From Bacteroidales bacterium (lineage in GTDB: Bacteria > Bacteroidota > Bacteroidia > Bacteroidales > Bacteroidaceae), in the NCBI GenBank assembly GCA_015654535.1, contig JAATGU010000100.1, positions 1 to 50,166 of the forward strand: 50,166 bases of DNA, given 5' to 3'. Below the pieces are notes generated by a model, which did not search any database, was not told where the DNA came from, and worked only from the letters and a program-made list of their open reading frames with translations. Position numbers and translations under genes: made by a program. Positions 27,574 through 36,781 of this stretch are shown here, piece by piece (within the stretch, counting starts at the first letter, position 1; each line of letters opens with the position of its first letter).

Positions 27574-29112
27574 ATGAAAAATAGAATAAGAATAATTATA
27601 GCCTTGTCAGCTACTATATTCTTCACTAGTTGTGAAGATTTTCTAACAGACAAGCCAGAATCTGTTTTGACGCAAGTAAACTTTTATACTACTCAAACTC
27701 GAATTAATCAGGGAATTATAGGATGTTATGCCGGTTTGGCAACTGTACAGAAAGATGAATGGATGTATACTGAGCTAAGAAGCGACAATACCTGTCAGGA
27801 TGCTACAGGATCAAGTGCAACAATACGTATCGATCAGTCAGATATCGCATTTTTCAGAACTTCGCCCAGTTTACCTGCATTACAAGATTATTGGTACAAT
27901 GTGTTTCAAAACATTTCAAATGTCAATGCAGTTTTACCATCTGTTGCCGATAATTCATATGTGACAAACGAGAGTCTCCGCGCTCAATATGAAGGAGAAT
28001 TATTATTTATTCGGGCATATCACTACTATAATTTAGTAAATCTTTTCGGTGATATGTTCAAAATTACCACTGTAATTGGTCCAAACGAAGCAAAAAAAAT
28101 TCCACGCTCACCAGCATCCGAAATTTATAGAGATATTATTATTCCAGATTTGATTAAAGCATCAAATGAGGCACCAGCATCATATACAACAAATGATATC
28201 GGGCGAGTAACAAAATGGGCTGCCAAGAGCCTTTTGGCTAAAGTATACATGATGCAGGGTGGCGTAGAAAATCTGGCACTAGCCAAAACGCTCCTTGAAG
28301 AAGTAATGGCTGCCCCTCAACACGGCCTTTTGACTGGCACAGGAGCTTACGCCAATGTGTTCAGTACCTCAAATGAGATGAATAAAGAAATCATTTTTGC
28401 GGTTCGCTACAAAGGTGGAAGTTTAGGAATCGGGTCTCCGTTCTGGGGGACTTTTGCACCTTTGGGATCAGCCAATTTATTCCTAAAAATTGGCACACCG
28501 CTTGGTTACAATGCTCCGACTTACGAAATTATGAATTTATTCAATGCAAATCCTTCCGATCAGCGAAAAGATGCATGTTTCAAAGTATGGAACAAATCAA
28601 CAAGTTCTGCAGTACCTTATATCTCAAAATATATCGATGCATCAATATCTCAAGCGTTACAAGGAGAAAATGACTGGATTGTTCTTCGATATGCCGACAT
28701 CGTTTTACTTTACGCCGAAGTATTGGCACAAGATGGGAATTATAATATCGCTCATAATTATGTAAATAAGATTCGTGAAAGAGCTGGCATTGATCCAATA
28801 GGCCCATTTACGTCAAAAAACGAAGCTTTGGACGCAGTTTACTCCGAACGACGACTTGAACTTGCCTTTGAAAATCAACGTTGGTTCGATCTGCTTCGCA
28901 TGGCAAAATCATATAATGATCCAGACAAACCTATTGAAATACTTAAACAGCATACCTTTGTGACCGATTGGGATGTGCTATATTCCAAATATAATCCAAT
29001 TCTTCCTCCTGAAGAACGTTTCTTTGTCAAAGAACGCCTGTTGTTACCCATTCCTCAAACAGAAATTGACACCAATAATGAAATGGTTATTCCTCAAAAC
29101 GACACCTATTAA
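27574..29112 (+). CDS. SusD/RagB-family surface glycan-binding lipoprotein
   Basis: 512 residues. Lipobox FTSC (Cys20) followed by EDFLTDKPES, the classic SusD start. The TPR-like helices include LLFIRAYHYYNLVNLFGD, KWAAKSLLAKVYM, VLRYADIVLLYAEVLAQ and a final ERRLELAFENQRWFDLLR, all typical RagB/SusD landmarks. It forms the lid of the SusC channel and should bind alginate chains. It is followed 9 bases later by a small lipoprotein. Confidence 0.95.
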   Translation: MKNRIRIIIALSATIFFTSCEDFLTDKPESVLTQVNFYTTQTRINQGIIGCYAGLATVQKDEWMYTELRSDNTCQDATGSSATIRIDQSDIAFFRTSPSLPALQDYWYNVFQNISNVNAVLPSVADNSYVTNESLRAQYEGELLFIRAYHYYNLVNLFGDMFKITTVIGPNEAKKIPRSPASEIYRDIIIPDLIKASNEAPASYTTNDIGRVTKWAAKSLLAKVYMMQGGVENLALAKTLLEEVMAAPQHGLLTGTGAYANVFSTSNEMNKEIIFAVRYKGGSLGIGSPFWGTFAPLGSANLFLKIGTPLGYNAPTYEIMNLFNANPSDQRKDACFKVWNKSTSSAVPYISKYIDASISQALQGENDWIVLRYADIVLLYAEVLAQDGNYNIAHNYVNKIRERAGIDPIGPFTSKNEALDAVYSERRLELAFENQRWFDLLRMAKSYNDPDKPIEILKQHTFVTDWDVLYSKYNPILPPEERFFVKERLLLPIPQTEIDTNNEMVIPQNDTY

Positions 29113-29121
29113 TAATAAAAA

Positions 29122-29727
29122 ATGAAATACAACTTAAAAAAATCATACTTACTACTTCTTTTGGCACTACTTGGAGTAGGAATCGGATTCAGTTCATGCA
29201 GTTCTGATGATGAAACAGCTATTGTACCCAAAACATTGGAAGAATATAAATCTCAAATGATTCAATTTGTCAACTCTGAAATAACCATTGTAGAAAACTG
29301 CGTTGTAGGTTATAATAAAGGTGATTTCAAAGGTACAACCAATTACGATACCTATAAAGCGGACTATCTATCTGTATTAAATGCAGCCAAAATAGTTTTT
29401 ACGAATCCAGATGTAACAATTGAAGATATTGTTACTGCCAATAAAACATTTGCAGTTCCGGGTAAAGCATTTACTAACAGTCTCTTCATTTCAGATCGTC
29501 GCCCATTGAATGATTCTATTGTCTCTGCAGAAGCTCTAAATGCAGCCACAATAACCGGAACAGCAGCAGGACAAGTTCCAGAAACAGCAAAAGCAACTTT
29601 CACAGCAGCCATTACCAATGCAAAGAAAGTTCGCGATGCAGCAACAACTATAGATCGTCAAGTTACTGAAACAATAGTTACGCTTGGAATGGAAAAGCAA
29701 ACATTCGTTAATGCAATTATCAAATAA
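29122..29727 (+). CDS. Surface lipoprotein in the SusE position, possible FIVAR-like helical repeats
   Basis: 201 residues. Lipobox FSSC (Cys26) followed by SSDDETA, an acidic stretch like a lipoprotein surface-export signal. The body is helical, with two similar segments (DYLSVLNAAKIVF...TANKTF and AEALNAATITG...AITNAKKV) that recall FIVAR-type repeats found in alginate PUL lipoproteins. As the third gene after susCD it occupies the place of SusE/SGBP proteins, so a role in binding alginate at the cell surface is likely. No enzyme motif is seen. The repeat call is tentative; it could also be a novel family. Confidence 0.6.
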   Translation: MKYNLKKSYLLLLLALLGVGIGFSSCSSDDETAIVPKTLEEYKSQMIQFVNSEITIVENCVVGYNKGDFKGTTNYDTYKADYLSVLNAAKIVFTNPDVTIEDIVTANKTFAVPGKAFTNSLFISDRRPLNDSIVSAEALNAATITGTAAGQVPETAKATFTAAITNAKKVRDAATTIDRQVTETIVTLGMEKQTFVNAIIK

Positions 29728-29738
29728 TAATCAATGCT

Positions 29739-29766
29739 TATGGTCGGATGCCATTGTCCGACCATA
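29739..29766 (+). other. Intercistronic hairpin between lipoprotein and PL6 genes
   Basis: TATGGTCGGA (29739-29748) pairs perfectly with TCCGACCATA (29757-29766), 8-base loop, not followed by a T tract. It is the kind of element that can stabilise or reduce the message for the downstream enzymes relative to SusCD. Confidence 0.6.
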
Positions 29767-29844
29767 AATATCTTTCAATAAAAAAACTTTCGAAAAACAA
29801 GGTAAATTTTTAAATAAAAGTATTTTCTTATAAAAAGCACTATC

Positions 29845-32238
29845 ATGAAATACAGATTGAATTGTTTTTTCATTTTTACATTCATTACTTTATCTGCTTC
29901 TTATGCTAAAAGCTTCAAAGTTGATAACATAGCTCAGTATAAAGAAAAAGTAAAAACAGTAGTTCCAGGAGACACCATAGTACTGGCAAATGGAGTGTGG
30001 AATGATGCTCAACTGATTCTTAAAGCAAAAGGAGAAGATGGTAATTATATTTATCTGAGAGCTGAAACTCCTGGAAAAGTAATTTTTGAAGGAGCATCTT
30101 GTTTAAGATTATCCGGTGAATGGCTTCATATTTCCGGTCTGATATTTAAAAACGGGCACACTCCTAGAGGAGCAGTTATTGAATTCAAAACTGGTTCGAA
30201 AGATTACGCCTATAATTGCGTGCTCTCTGGATGTGTTATCGATAAATATAATCAAGCTTCGAAAGATTCAGCAGATCATTGGGTAGATATTTATGGAAAG
30301 AAAAATACAATCGAATATTGTTATTTCGGAGGAAAAACAAATGAAGGAACTACGCTAGTTGTCTGGCCAAATGATTCAAACAGCATCAACAATGGTCACT
30401 TGATTTATAGAAACTATTTTGGACCGCGTCCTCGTCTGGGTTCAAACGGTGGTGAATCAATCCGCATCGGAACTAGCCAAGTGTGTATGAACAGTTCAAA
30501 AACCATTGTGGATGGAAACTACTTTGAACATTGCAATGGTGAAGTAGAAATAATTTCAAATAAATCATGTGACAATAAATTTGTGAATAACACCTTTTTT
30601 GAATGTGAAGGTAGTTTAGTCCTACGGCATGGGAACAGAGCTATAGTTTCAGGGAATTGGTTTATTGGTAATGATAAAAAAAATACTGGTGGAGTCCGTG
30701 TCATCAATGAAGGACATCAGATCTACAATAATTTCTTTTATAAACTCAAAGGAGATGAATTTCGTTCCGCTCTCGCTATTATGAATGCTATCCCCGATTC
30801 TCCACTCAATGGTTATGCTCCAGTAAAAAATGTGGTGATTACAAACAACACCTATTATTGTTGTGCTCTACCTTGGGCATTTTGCATAGGCATTGGAGAA
30901 AGGAATCGCATTATTACACCCGAAAGTACTCTTATACTGAACAATCTGGTATATTGTCCCAGCGAGCCTCAGTTAGTTAAGAGCTATGACAAAACAGATG
31001 GTATTATGCTGGATAATAATTTAATGATTGGAAGTAATGGCATTTTAAATGGTAATGGAAATGTTGCCGGTGAATTTTTGAATGGAAAAATATGGAATTT
31101 AGATTTTGTTTATTCTAACATAAAAGCAAAGAAATTACCTTTTGTAAAATACGATATTCTAGGCCAACTTAGAGGAGAAGCAGTTATCGGTGCTTTTCAG
31201 AATAAAGGAGAAAAAACAGATATAGAACTAGCAACAGCTAAAAACTGCGGACCGGAATGGTATAAATACTCGTTAATCAAAGAGTCGCAAAAAGTAAAAC
31301 TTCAAGGTGAAATTATCAATGTAGCAGCCGGTTCCAATCTTCTTTATCAGGCCATAAAAAAAGCAAATAACGGAGATATTCTGGAACTGGAAGCCGGTGA
31401 ACATCTCATTGATAGAAAAATGACCATCAATAAAAATATTACTATACGTGCTGCATCAGCAGCAAATACAAAGCCTGTAATCAAATTAAATGCCAACAGA
31501 GCTAATGACTGCATATTTGAACTTGAAACTAACGCCTGCTTGCGCATTAAAGGCATTGACATTACTGGCAATAGCAAAACTGAATTCTCAGCAAAATATG
31601 CTTTTACAACATCAAAAAACGCTGCATCCGGCTATTCATTATTTATCGACAATTGTGAGATTTCTGATTTCAATGTAGAGGGTGGAGCTATTTATAAAGC
31701 TTACAGAGGTACCATCGCAGACTCCATCAAGATATCTAACTCTGTTTTGAGAAATTCATATCGTGGTTTCAGTCTTGGAGACGAAAAAGATAATATTGGA
31801 AAATACAGCGCTGAAAACGTACTGTTCGAAAATACTATTTTTAATAAATTTACGCAATACATAATTGACTATTATCGTGGCGGAAATGACGAATCAACTT
31901 TAGGTGGTTTACTTTCAATAAATCACTGCGTATTCAATGAAGTGGCAAATGCCGAAAAACAAACTATACTAAAGTTAACTGGTATTGTAAACGTCTCAAT
32001 CAACAATTCAATATTCAACAATTCTAGTGCCAAAACTTTAGTCAGACTCTCAGGAACAAAAAACTCTATATCGAACTGCTGTATAAACAACTGTGTCAGC
32101 CCAAAAATTGAAAACGAAGCAAAATCACAAAACTTAATGCTAATCAATCCTCAATTTGAGAAAAAAAGTTTTGTTTTATCAAAAAAAGCAACTTTAATCA
32201 AAAAAGGTACTGACGGAGAAAATATAGGATTACGTTAA
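29845..32238 (+). CDS. Alginate lyase, polysaccharide lyase family 6, two beta-helix domains
   Basis: 797 residues with a type I signal peptide (cut near SYAKS). The N-terminal half (about 22-450) is a PL6 parallel beta-helix. The catalytic Lys240 lies in EVEIISNKS and Arg261 in LVLRHGN; the 21-residue spacing is identical to the Lys220/Arg241 pair of the characterised AlyGC. GESIRIG and GGVRVINEGHQIYNN are further PL6 landmarks. The second half (about 465-797) is another right-handed helix without the catalytic pair, as in two-domain AlyGC-type enzymes, usually exolytic on guluronate-rich or mixed alginate. There is no lipobox and no T9SS-like tail, so it is probably periplasmic. Next gene is 92 bases on. 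Confidence 0.93.
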   Translation: MKYRLNCFFIFTFITLSASYAKSFKVDNIAQYKEKVKTVVPGDTIVLANGVWNDAQLILKAKGEDGNYIYLRAETPGKVIFEGASCLRLSGEWLHISGLIFKNGHTPRGAVIEFKTGSKDYAYNCVLSGCVIDKYNQASKDSADHWVDIYGKKNTIEYCYFGGKTNEGTTLVVWPNDSNSINNGHLIYRNYFGPRPRLGSNGGESIRIGTSQVCMNSSKTIVDGNYFEHCNGEVEIISNKSCDNKFVNNTFFECEGSLVLRHGNRAIVSGNWFIGNDKKNTGGVRVINEGHQIYNNFFYKLKGDEFRSALAIMNAIPDSPLNGYAPVKNVVITNNTYYCCALPWAFCIGIGERNRIITPESTLILNNLVYCPSEPQLVKSYDKTDGIMLDNNLMIGSNGILNGNGNVAGEFLNGKIWNLDFVYSNIKAKKLPFVKYDILGQLRGEAVIGAFQNKGEKTDIELATAKNCGPEWYKYSLIKESQKVKLQGEIINVAAGSNLLYQAIKKANNGDILELEAGEHLIDRKMTINKNITIRAASAANTKPVIKLNANRANDCIFELETNACLRIKGIDITGNSKTEFSAKYAFTTSKNAASGYSLFIDNCEISDFNVEGGAIYKAYRGTIADSIKISNSVLRNSYRGFSLGDEKDNIGKYSAENVLFENTIFNKFTQYIIDYYRGGNDESTLGGLLSINHCVFNEVANAEKQTILKLTGIVNVSINNSIFNNSSAKTLVRLSGTKNSISNCCINNCVSPKIENEAKSQNLMLINPQFEKKSFVLSKKATLIKKGTDGENIGLR

Positions 32239-32330
32239 TCAAACTATGAAGTAATATTAATTTATCTCAGCATTGTTCTGTCGTTGTTTTCAATTAACAC
32301 AGAAAATAACTAAAAATAAAGATACATATC

Positions 32331-33428
32331 ATGATAATATTAAAAAGCTACAAATTAAGGCTAATTCTGATAATTCTTATTTTAGGGCATCTACACTTAT
32401 ATTCGCAAGTTGTACTTAAAGCAGATGGACCAGGAAATACCTACGAATTAATCAATAGTGTGTTAGCTCCCGGAAATACAGCTGTAGAAAATCCAGAGTG
32501 TATTCATCCTGAATTTGGACGGCATATTGCTGAGGTTTGGGATGCTGATTTGAATAAATATGTTTTTGAATTTTATATTCATGTAACACCCGATAATGAT
32601 CGCTGTATTAATTTCGACAGACAGCGAGTTGAAATAAAAACCTACGAACCATCACCTGATAATCTGAAAGGGGTTACTGGTGAAACCGTCATCTATAAAT
32701 GGAAATTTAAAATACCGATAGGATTTCAACCTTCTACAAATTTTACGCATATCCACCAAATAAAAGCAGTAGGAGGTGACGATGATGATCCGATTTTTAC
32801 ACTTACCGTTAGAAAAGGATCTCCAAACAAACTTGAACTTATACATAACAATACAACCAAAGTTAAAACTGCAAATTTGTCTTTACTTGAAGGTAAATGG
32901 GTGGAAGTTATAGAGAAAATAAAAATAAATAATTTACATGGAAGTTATTCTATTTCGATAAAGAAAGTAAGTGACAATACTACAATCTTATCATATATCA
33001 ATGATGATTTGATGACTATACGCTCAGATAATTATTTTATAAGGCCTAAATGGGGGATATACCGAAGCCTGCTTAATTCGCAGGACTTGCGGGATGAATC
33101 GTTACGCTTTGACGATTTTTCAATTTCAGAAGAAATGATGACCGGTATTGAAACATATTCGGAAATAGAACAGTCTGAATTAAAAGTTTCATCGAATCCA
33201 ATCACAAAAAATATAAATATTGAATACCTCTTGCAGAAAGCAGAAAATATTCAGGTTAACATTTGTAATATAAATGGTCAAATAGTAAAGCCATTGGTCA
33301 CTAATACCTACCAAGAAAAAGGTATATTCCAAAAAACAATTCATTATAGTGATTTGGTAACCGGAGTTTATTTTGTCCAATTAATTACGGAAAATAAAAA
33401 GGAAGCTGTAAAATTCATCATTTTTTAA
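32331..33428 (+). CDS. Secreted jelly-roll protein with T9SS-like tail; candidate polysaccharide lyase
   Basis: 365 residues with a signal peptide (cut near LYSQ). Residues about 22-268 form a beta-sandwich-type sequence with QRVEIKTYEPSP, GETVIYKWKFKIP, FTHIHQIKAVGGDDDDPIFTL and RPKWGIYRS. This pattern is reminiscent of jelly-roll lyases (PL7/PL13/PL20-like folds) and of uncharacterised fungal and bacterial secreted proteins, but I cannot assign a CAZy family. Conserved Arg, His and Gln residues (QRVEIK, HIHQIK) and Tyr (WGIYR) could form a lyase centre. Residues about 285-365 are a Por-type sorting domain. It is the last gene of the first alginate transcript. A carbohydrate-binding role is the alternative. 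Confidence 0.6.
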   Translation: MIILKSYKLRLILIILILGHLHLYSQVVLKADGPGNTYELINSVLAPGNTAVENPECIHPEFGRHIAEVWDADLNKYVFEFYIHVTPDNDRCINFDRQRVEIKTYEPSPDNLKGVTGETVIYKWKFKIPIGFQPSTNFTHIHQIKAVGGDDDDPIFTLTVRKGSPNKLELIHNNTTKVKTANLSLLEGKWVEVIEKIKINNLHGSYSISIKKVSDNTTILSYINDDLMTIRSDNYFIRPKWGIYRSLLNSQDLRDESLRFDDFSISEEMMTGIETYSEIEQSELKVSSNPITKNINIEYLLQKAENIQVNICNINGQIVKPLVTNTYQEKGIFQKTIHYSDLVTGVYFVQLITENKKEAVKFIIF

Positions 33429-33749
33429 CCACTCTTATGGTCACTTTTAGATAACAAGTATGAATAATATTCCATTAAAATACCAGAAAATTCAACTACA
33501 ATAATTATGTTTTCGGCATTTTTTAGAAGTGATAGTAAATGCATAACAATTTTGGTATACCAATCCTATGTTTTAGAACACATTTCTAAAAAAAATATTT
33601 AAATAATTTTTTTATTATGCATGGACATGCTATATTTGGTCAACCAATAAACTGGTCAACCAAATATTTTTTGAGAAATACTTATTTTCTCTCAAGAATA
33701 TAGAATCAAATTGCATAAAAATAAAGAACCATACATAAAATATTAATAC
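33429..33749 (+). promoter_or_regulatory. Intergenic region with promoter and three operators of the second alginate transcript
   Basis: 321 bases. A perfect palindrome TTGGTATACCAA lies at 33552-33563. The -7 box TATATTTG (33631-33638) overlaps the operator TTGGTCAACCAA (33636-33647), and a third operator CTGGTCAACCAA (33652-33663) follows with the same 16-base centre-to-centre spacing as at the susC promoter. The -33 is weak (T-rich, near 33607). The leader is about 105 bases. Confidence 0.75.
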
Positions 33750-36695
33750 ATGAAATTCCATTTTAAACATATCATTTTACTCTTTTTGGCTACTTTGAGT
33801 TTAGTTAAAATTCAATCTCAAACAGTTATTAATACCTCTTTCGAAAGTACCGATGGGTATAGTGTGGGGTCAGTAAATAATAAAAATAACTGGAAAGTGA
33901 CTTCTGGGAATGCTGAAATAGTAACTCAAAGCGATTATATTAATGAAGGGAATCAAGCTTTAAGAATATTTTCAAACACAACGGCTTTACAAATCGATCA
34001 TATTGCATATGCATCCAATACTAAAGCATTAGCAGGTGATGTTTATCTGGATTTTCAGATTAAATTGAAAAATATACCTCAAACTTCACTTTCAATCACT
34101 GGTTATGATTTGGAAACAAACACGCATCGTAGCTTTATGCTTGATTTTCTGACTTCAGGAAAAATAAAAGTATATGATGGAAGCTCTGGTTGGACCACTC
34201 AGCCAACATATTCAATAGATACATGGACAAGAATTTCTATTAAAATTGATAATGGAGGAGCTAAATACCAGATAGCCATTAATGGAGTAATATTAGATAA
34301 AGTTTTTGCATTTAGAGAAATTAAAAATAATGCAACACAATTTGATTATCATGCAATTCGATTCTCTATGGGTAGCGGGACAAGCGATATAGCCATCGAC
34401 AATATGTATATAGGTTCAACTCCGATTACAGATATTATATTTCAGGAATCGTCAACTGAGAGATCTATCAGTGTCACTCAACCTTCATACGGGATCATTA
34501 CACTTGATCCTTCAAAAAACAGTTACCAGATAAACGATCAAGTTACGGCATTTATATCAGTACCTGAACATTACACATTTACAGGTTGGACCGGAGATCT
34601 ATCCGGTACCGAAAATCCTAAAACATTTATAGTTGATAAAAACATTTCTCTCGGAGCTACAGTCATCATTGATACTCAAAACCCACCTGATCAGTCAACA
34701 ATAAATGTAAATCAGCCGATTGGAGGAACAATTATATTACAGCCTCAACAAACCACATATTATAATGGGACCACTGTTACAGCTCAACTTTCCATCCAGT
34801 CCGGTTATCAATTTAACGGTTGGACAGGCAGTTTATCAGGCTCCACCAACCCGGTTACTTTCGTTGTAAACGAAAACATGATAATTAGTGCAAATATCTC
34901 TGAGGTTCAAACTCCCTCAACAACTCATACAGTTTCAACTGCGACTCAATTCAAAGATGCATTGGCTGCAATGAATCCGGGAGATACTATATTGGTGATG
35001 GACGGTAATTATAATCTTGGAGGTGTAAAAGTAGCACGTGGAGGTTCGGCAACGAAACCGATTATAATAAAATCAAAAAAACTCCACGGAGCTATAATAA
35101 TCGGAGCATCAACATTTACGTTATCTAATCAAAGTTATGTTACTTATGAAGGATTTTATTTCAATCTTGAACCCGTGAGTACCATTTTTAAAATGGAAGG
35201 ATGTAGCAATATCCGTATCACTCGAAACTGGATGAAGATGAAAACACTGACAAGCACACAAACTTCAAAATGGATTACAGTGGGTGATATTTGGGAAAAT
35301 GAAATTTGTAATAGTCATGACAATCGCATTGATCATAATCTTTTAGAGGGAAAATATGATCAGGGTGCCTGGATCATCATTGACGGAAGTCACGGAACGA
35401 TTCCAGCAATTTCCCAGCATGACCGTATCGATCACAATATTTTCCGAGACAACACACCACGCGTTGCTAATGAAAAAGAAACGATTCGTATCGGTGTATC
35501 AGATTTATGTAAATTAGACGCATTTACTGTTGTTGAAAATAATCTGTTTGAGGATTGTGACGGTGATCCCGAAATTGTTTCGGTAAAAAGTTGCAAGGAT
35601 ACAATTCGCAATAATACTTTCAGACGTTGTTTAGGAACGATTTGCCTTCGACAAGGTAATAATAGTGTAGTAGAAAGCAATTTTATTTTTGGAGATGGAA
35701 AAACTGCTACTTATGAATCAAACTTAATCGGTTGTGGTGGAGTAAGAGTATATGGATTAAATCATAGAATAATAAATAACTATTTTGAAGGGCTCACCGG
35801 AAATAAATGGGATGCCGCTTGTACACTCACGAATGGAGATGTAACAAATACATCCACTAGTAATTCCAGTCATTTTTTGCCAGAGAACACTGTTTTTGCA
35901 TTCAATACACTGGTTAATAATAAGTCAAACATTGAAATTGGTTTTGAGAATAGCGGACAATATAGTTTAGCTCCGAAAAACTGTACTATCGCAAACAATA
36001 TAGTAATCGGAACAGAAAACCCTTTCATTAAATCATTCAGTACAACTTCACTAGCTGGCGTAAGTTTTAATAATAATATTATGTTCCCCACTGAAACAGC
36101 AAGCTTGGGATTAAGCGGAATAAATGATTCTCAGATAAAAAACACGGATCCGAAACTCGTTAAAACATCGTGTAGGGCATACGGTCAAAATTGTGAGCAA
36201 CAAACTCCTTATGAAATTTATAAATTAAATTCTGGAAGTCCTGCGATAAATGCTTCACTAGGTTATGAATCAGTTATAAAAGATTTTGAAGGTCAACCAG
36301 CGATTGGCATTCGTGATATCGGAGCAGACGAATATAACTCTACCTCTGAAATTGTAAACGGACCGTGGGATGATCAATATGTAGGACCAACAGCTGCTGA
36401 ATTATTCAAGTATGAAAAGAGCACAACAGCTGTTTCCTCTCCTATTGCGGAAAACAATTTAAAAGTTTCCCAAAATCCATTTATGGAAAGCACACAACTT
36501 TCCATCTCAGTTAATACTGCTACAAAGATAACAATAGCTCTGTATAATGCATGTGGACAAGAAATACAAAAGATACAACAACGTGCCGAACCCGGGATCT
36601 CCACTATAGAAATTAAATGTTCCACGAAAGGAGTCTTGCTTTGCGTGATAGATTTCTCTGGTGAAAGGCATTGTATAAAACTGGTTTCTAAATAA
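33750..36695 (+). CDS. Large modular PL6 alginate lyase with LamG-like, bacterial repeat and T9SS-like domains
   Basis: 981 residues with a signal peptide (cut near IQSQ). The order is: a LamG-like beta-sandwich (about 25-228), two Listeria-Bacteroides-type repeats with GWTGDLSGTENPKTF and GWTGSLSGSTNPVTF (about 235-395), the PL6 beta-helix (about 400-870), and a Por-type sorting domain (about 905-981). The PL6 catalytic pair is Lys613 (in VSVKSCKD) and Arg634 (in CLRQGN), again 21 residues apart. The catalytic region is more divergent than in the other two PL6 enzymes (VKSC for SNKS, RQGN for RHGN), and inserts are present, so it may have a different cut pattern. The extra domains suggest binding to polymer or surface. 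It is the first gene of the second alginate transcript. Confidence 0.88.
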   Translation: MKFHFKHIILLFLATLSLVKIQSQTVINTSFESTDGYSVGSVNNKNNWKVTSGNAEIVTQSDYINEGNQALRIFSNTTALQIDHIAYASNTKALAGDVYLDFQIKLKNIPQTSLSITGYDLETNTHRSFMLDFLTSGKIKVYDGSSGWTTQPTYSIDTWTRISIKIDNGGAKYQIAINGVILDKVFAFREIKNNATQFDYHAIRFSMGSGTSDIAIDNMYIGSTPITDIIFQESSTERSISVTQPSYGIITLDPSKNSYQINDQVTAFISVPEHYTFTGWTGDLSGTENPKTFIVDKNISLGATVIIDTQNPPDQSTINVNQPIGGTIILQPQQTTYYNGTTVTAQLSIQSGYQFNGWTGSLSGSTNPVTFVVNENMIISANISEVQTPSTTHTVSTATQFKDALAAMNPGDTILVMDGNYNLGGVKVARGGSATKPIIIKSKKLHGAIIIGASTFTLSNQSYVTYEGFYFNLEPVSTIFKMEGCSNIRITRNWMKMKTLTSTQTSKWITVGDIWENEICNSHDNRIDHNLLEGKYDQGAWIIIDGSHGTIPAISQHDRIDHNIFRDNTPRVANEKETIRIGVSDLCKLDAFTVVENNLFEDCDGDPEIVSVKSCKDTIRNNTFRRCLGTICLRQGNNSVVESNFIFGDGKTATYESNLIGCGGVRVYGLNHRIINNYFEGLTGNKWDAACTLTNGDVTNTSTSNSSHFLPENTVFAFNTLVNNKSNIEIGFENSGQYSLAPKNCTIANNIVIGTENPFIKSFSTTSLAGVSFNNNIMFPTETASLGLSGINDSQIKNTDPKLVKTSCRAYGQNCEQQTPYEIYKLNSGSPAINASLGYESVIKDFEGQPAIGIRDIGADEYNSTSEIVNGPWDDQYVGPTAAELFKYEKSTTAVSSPIAENNLKVSQNPFMESTQLSISVNTATKITIALYNACGQEIQKIQQRAEPGISTIEIKCSTKGVLLCVIDFSGERHCIKLVSK

Positions 36696-36781
36696 GAAAA
36701 TAGAAATATTATATCTTCTATTCAAAAATTATTATAAGAAAGAAATAAATAAAGAAACATATAAATCTAAATCATTTAAAA

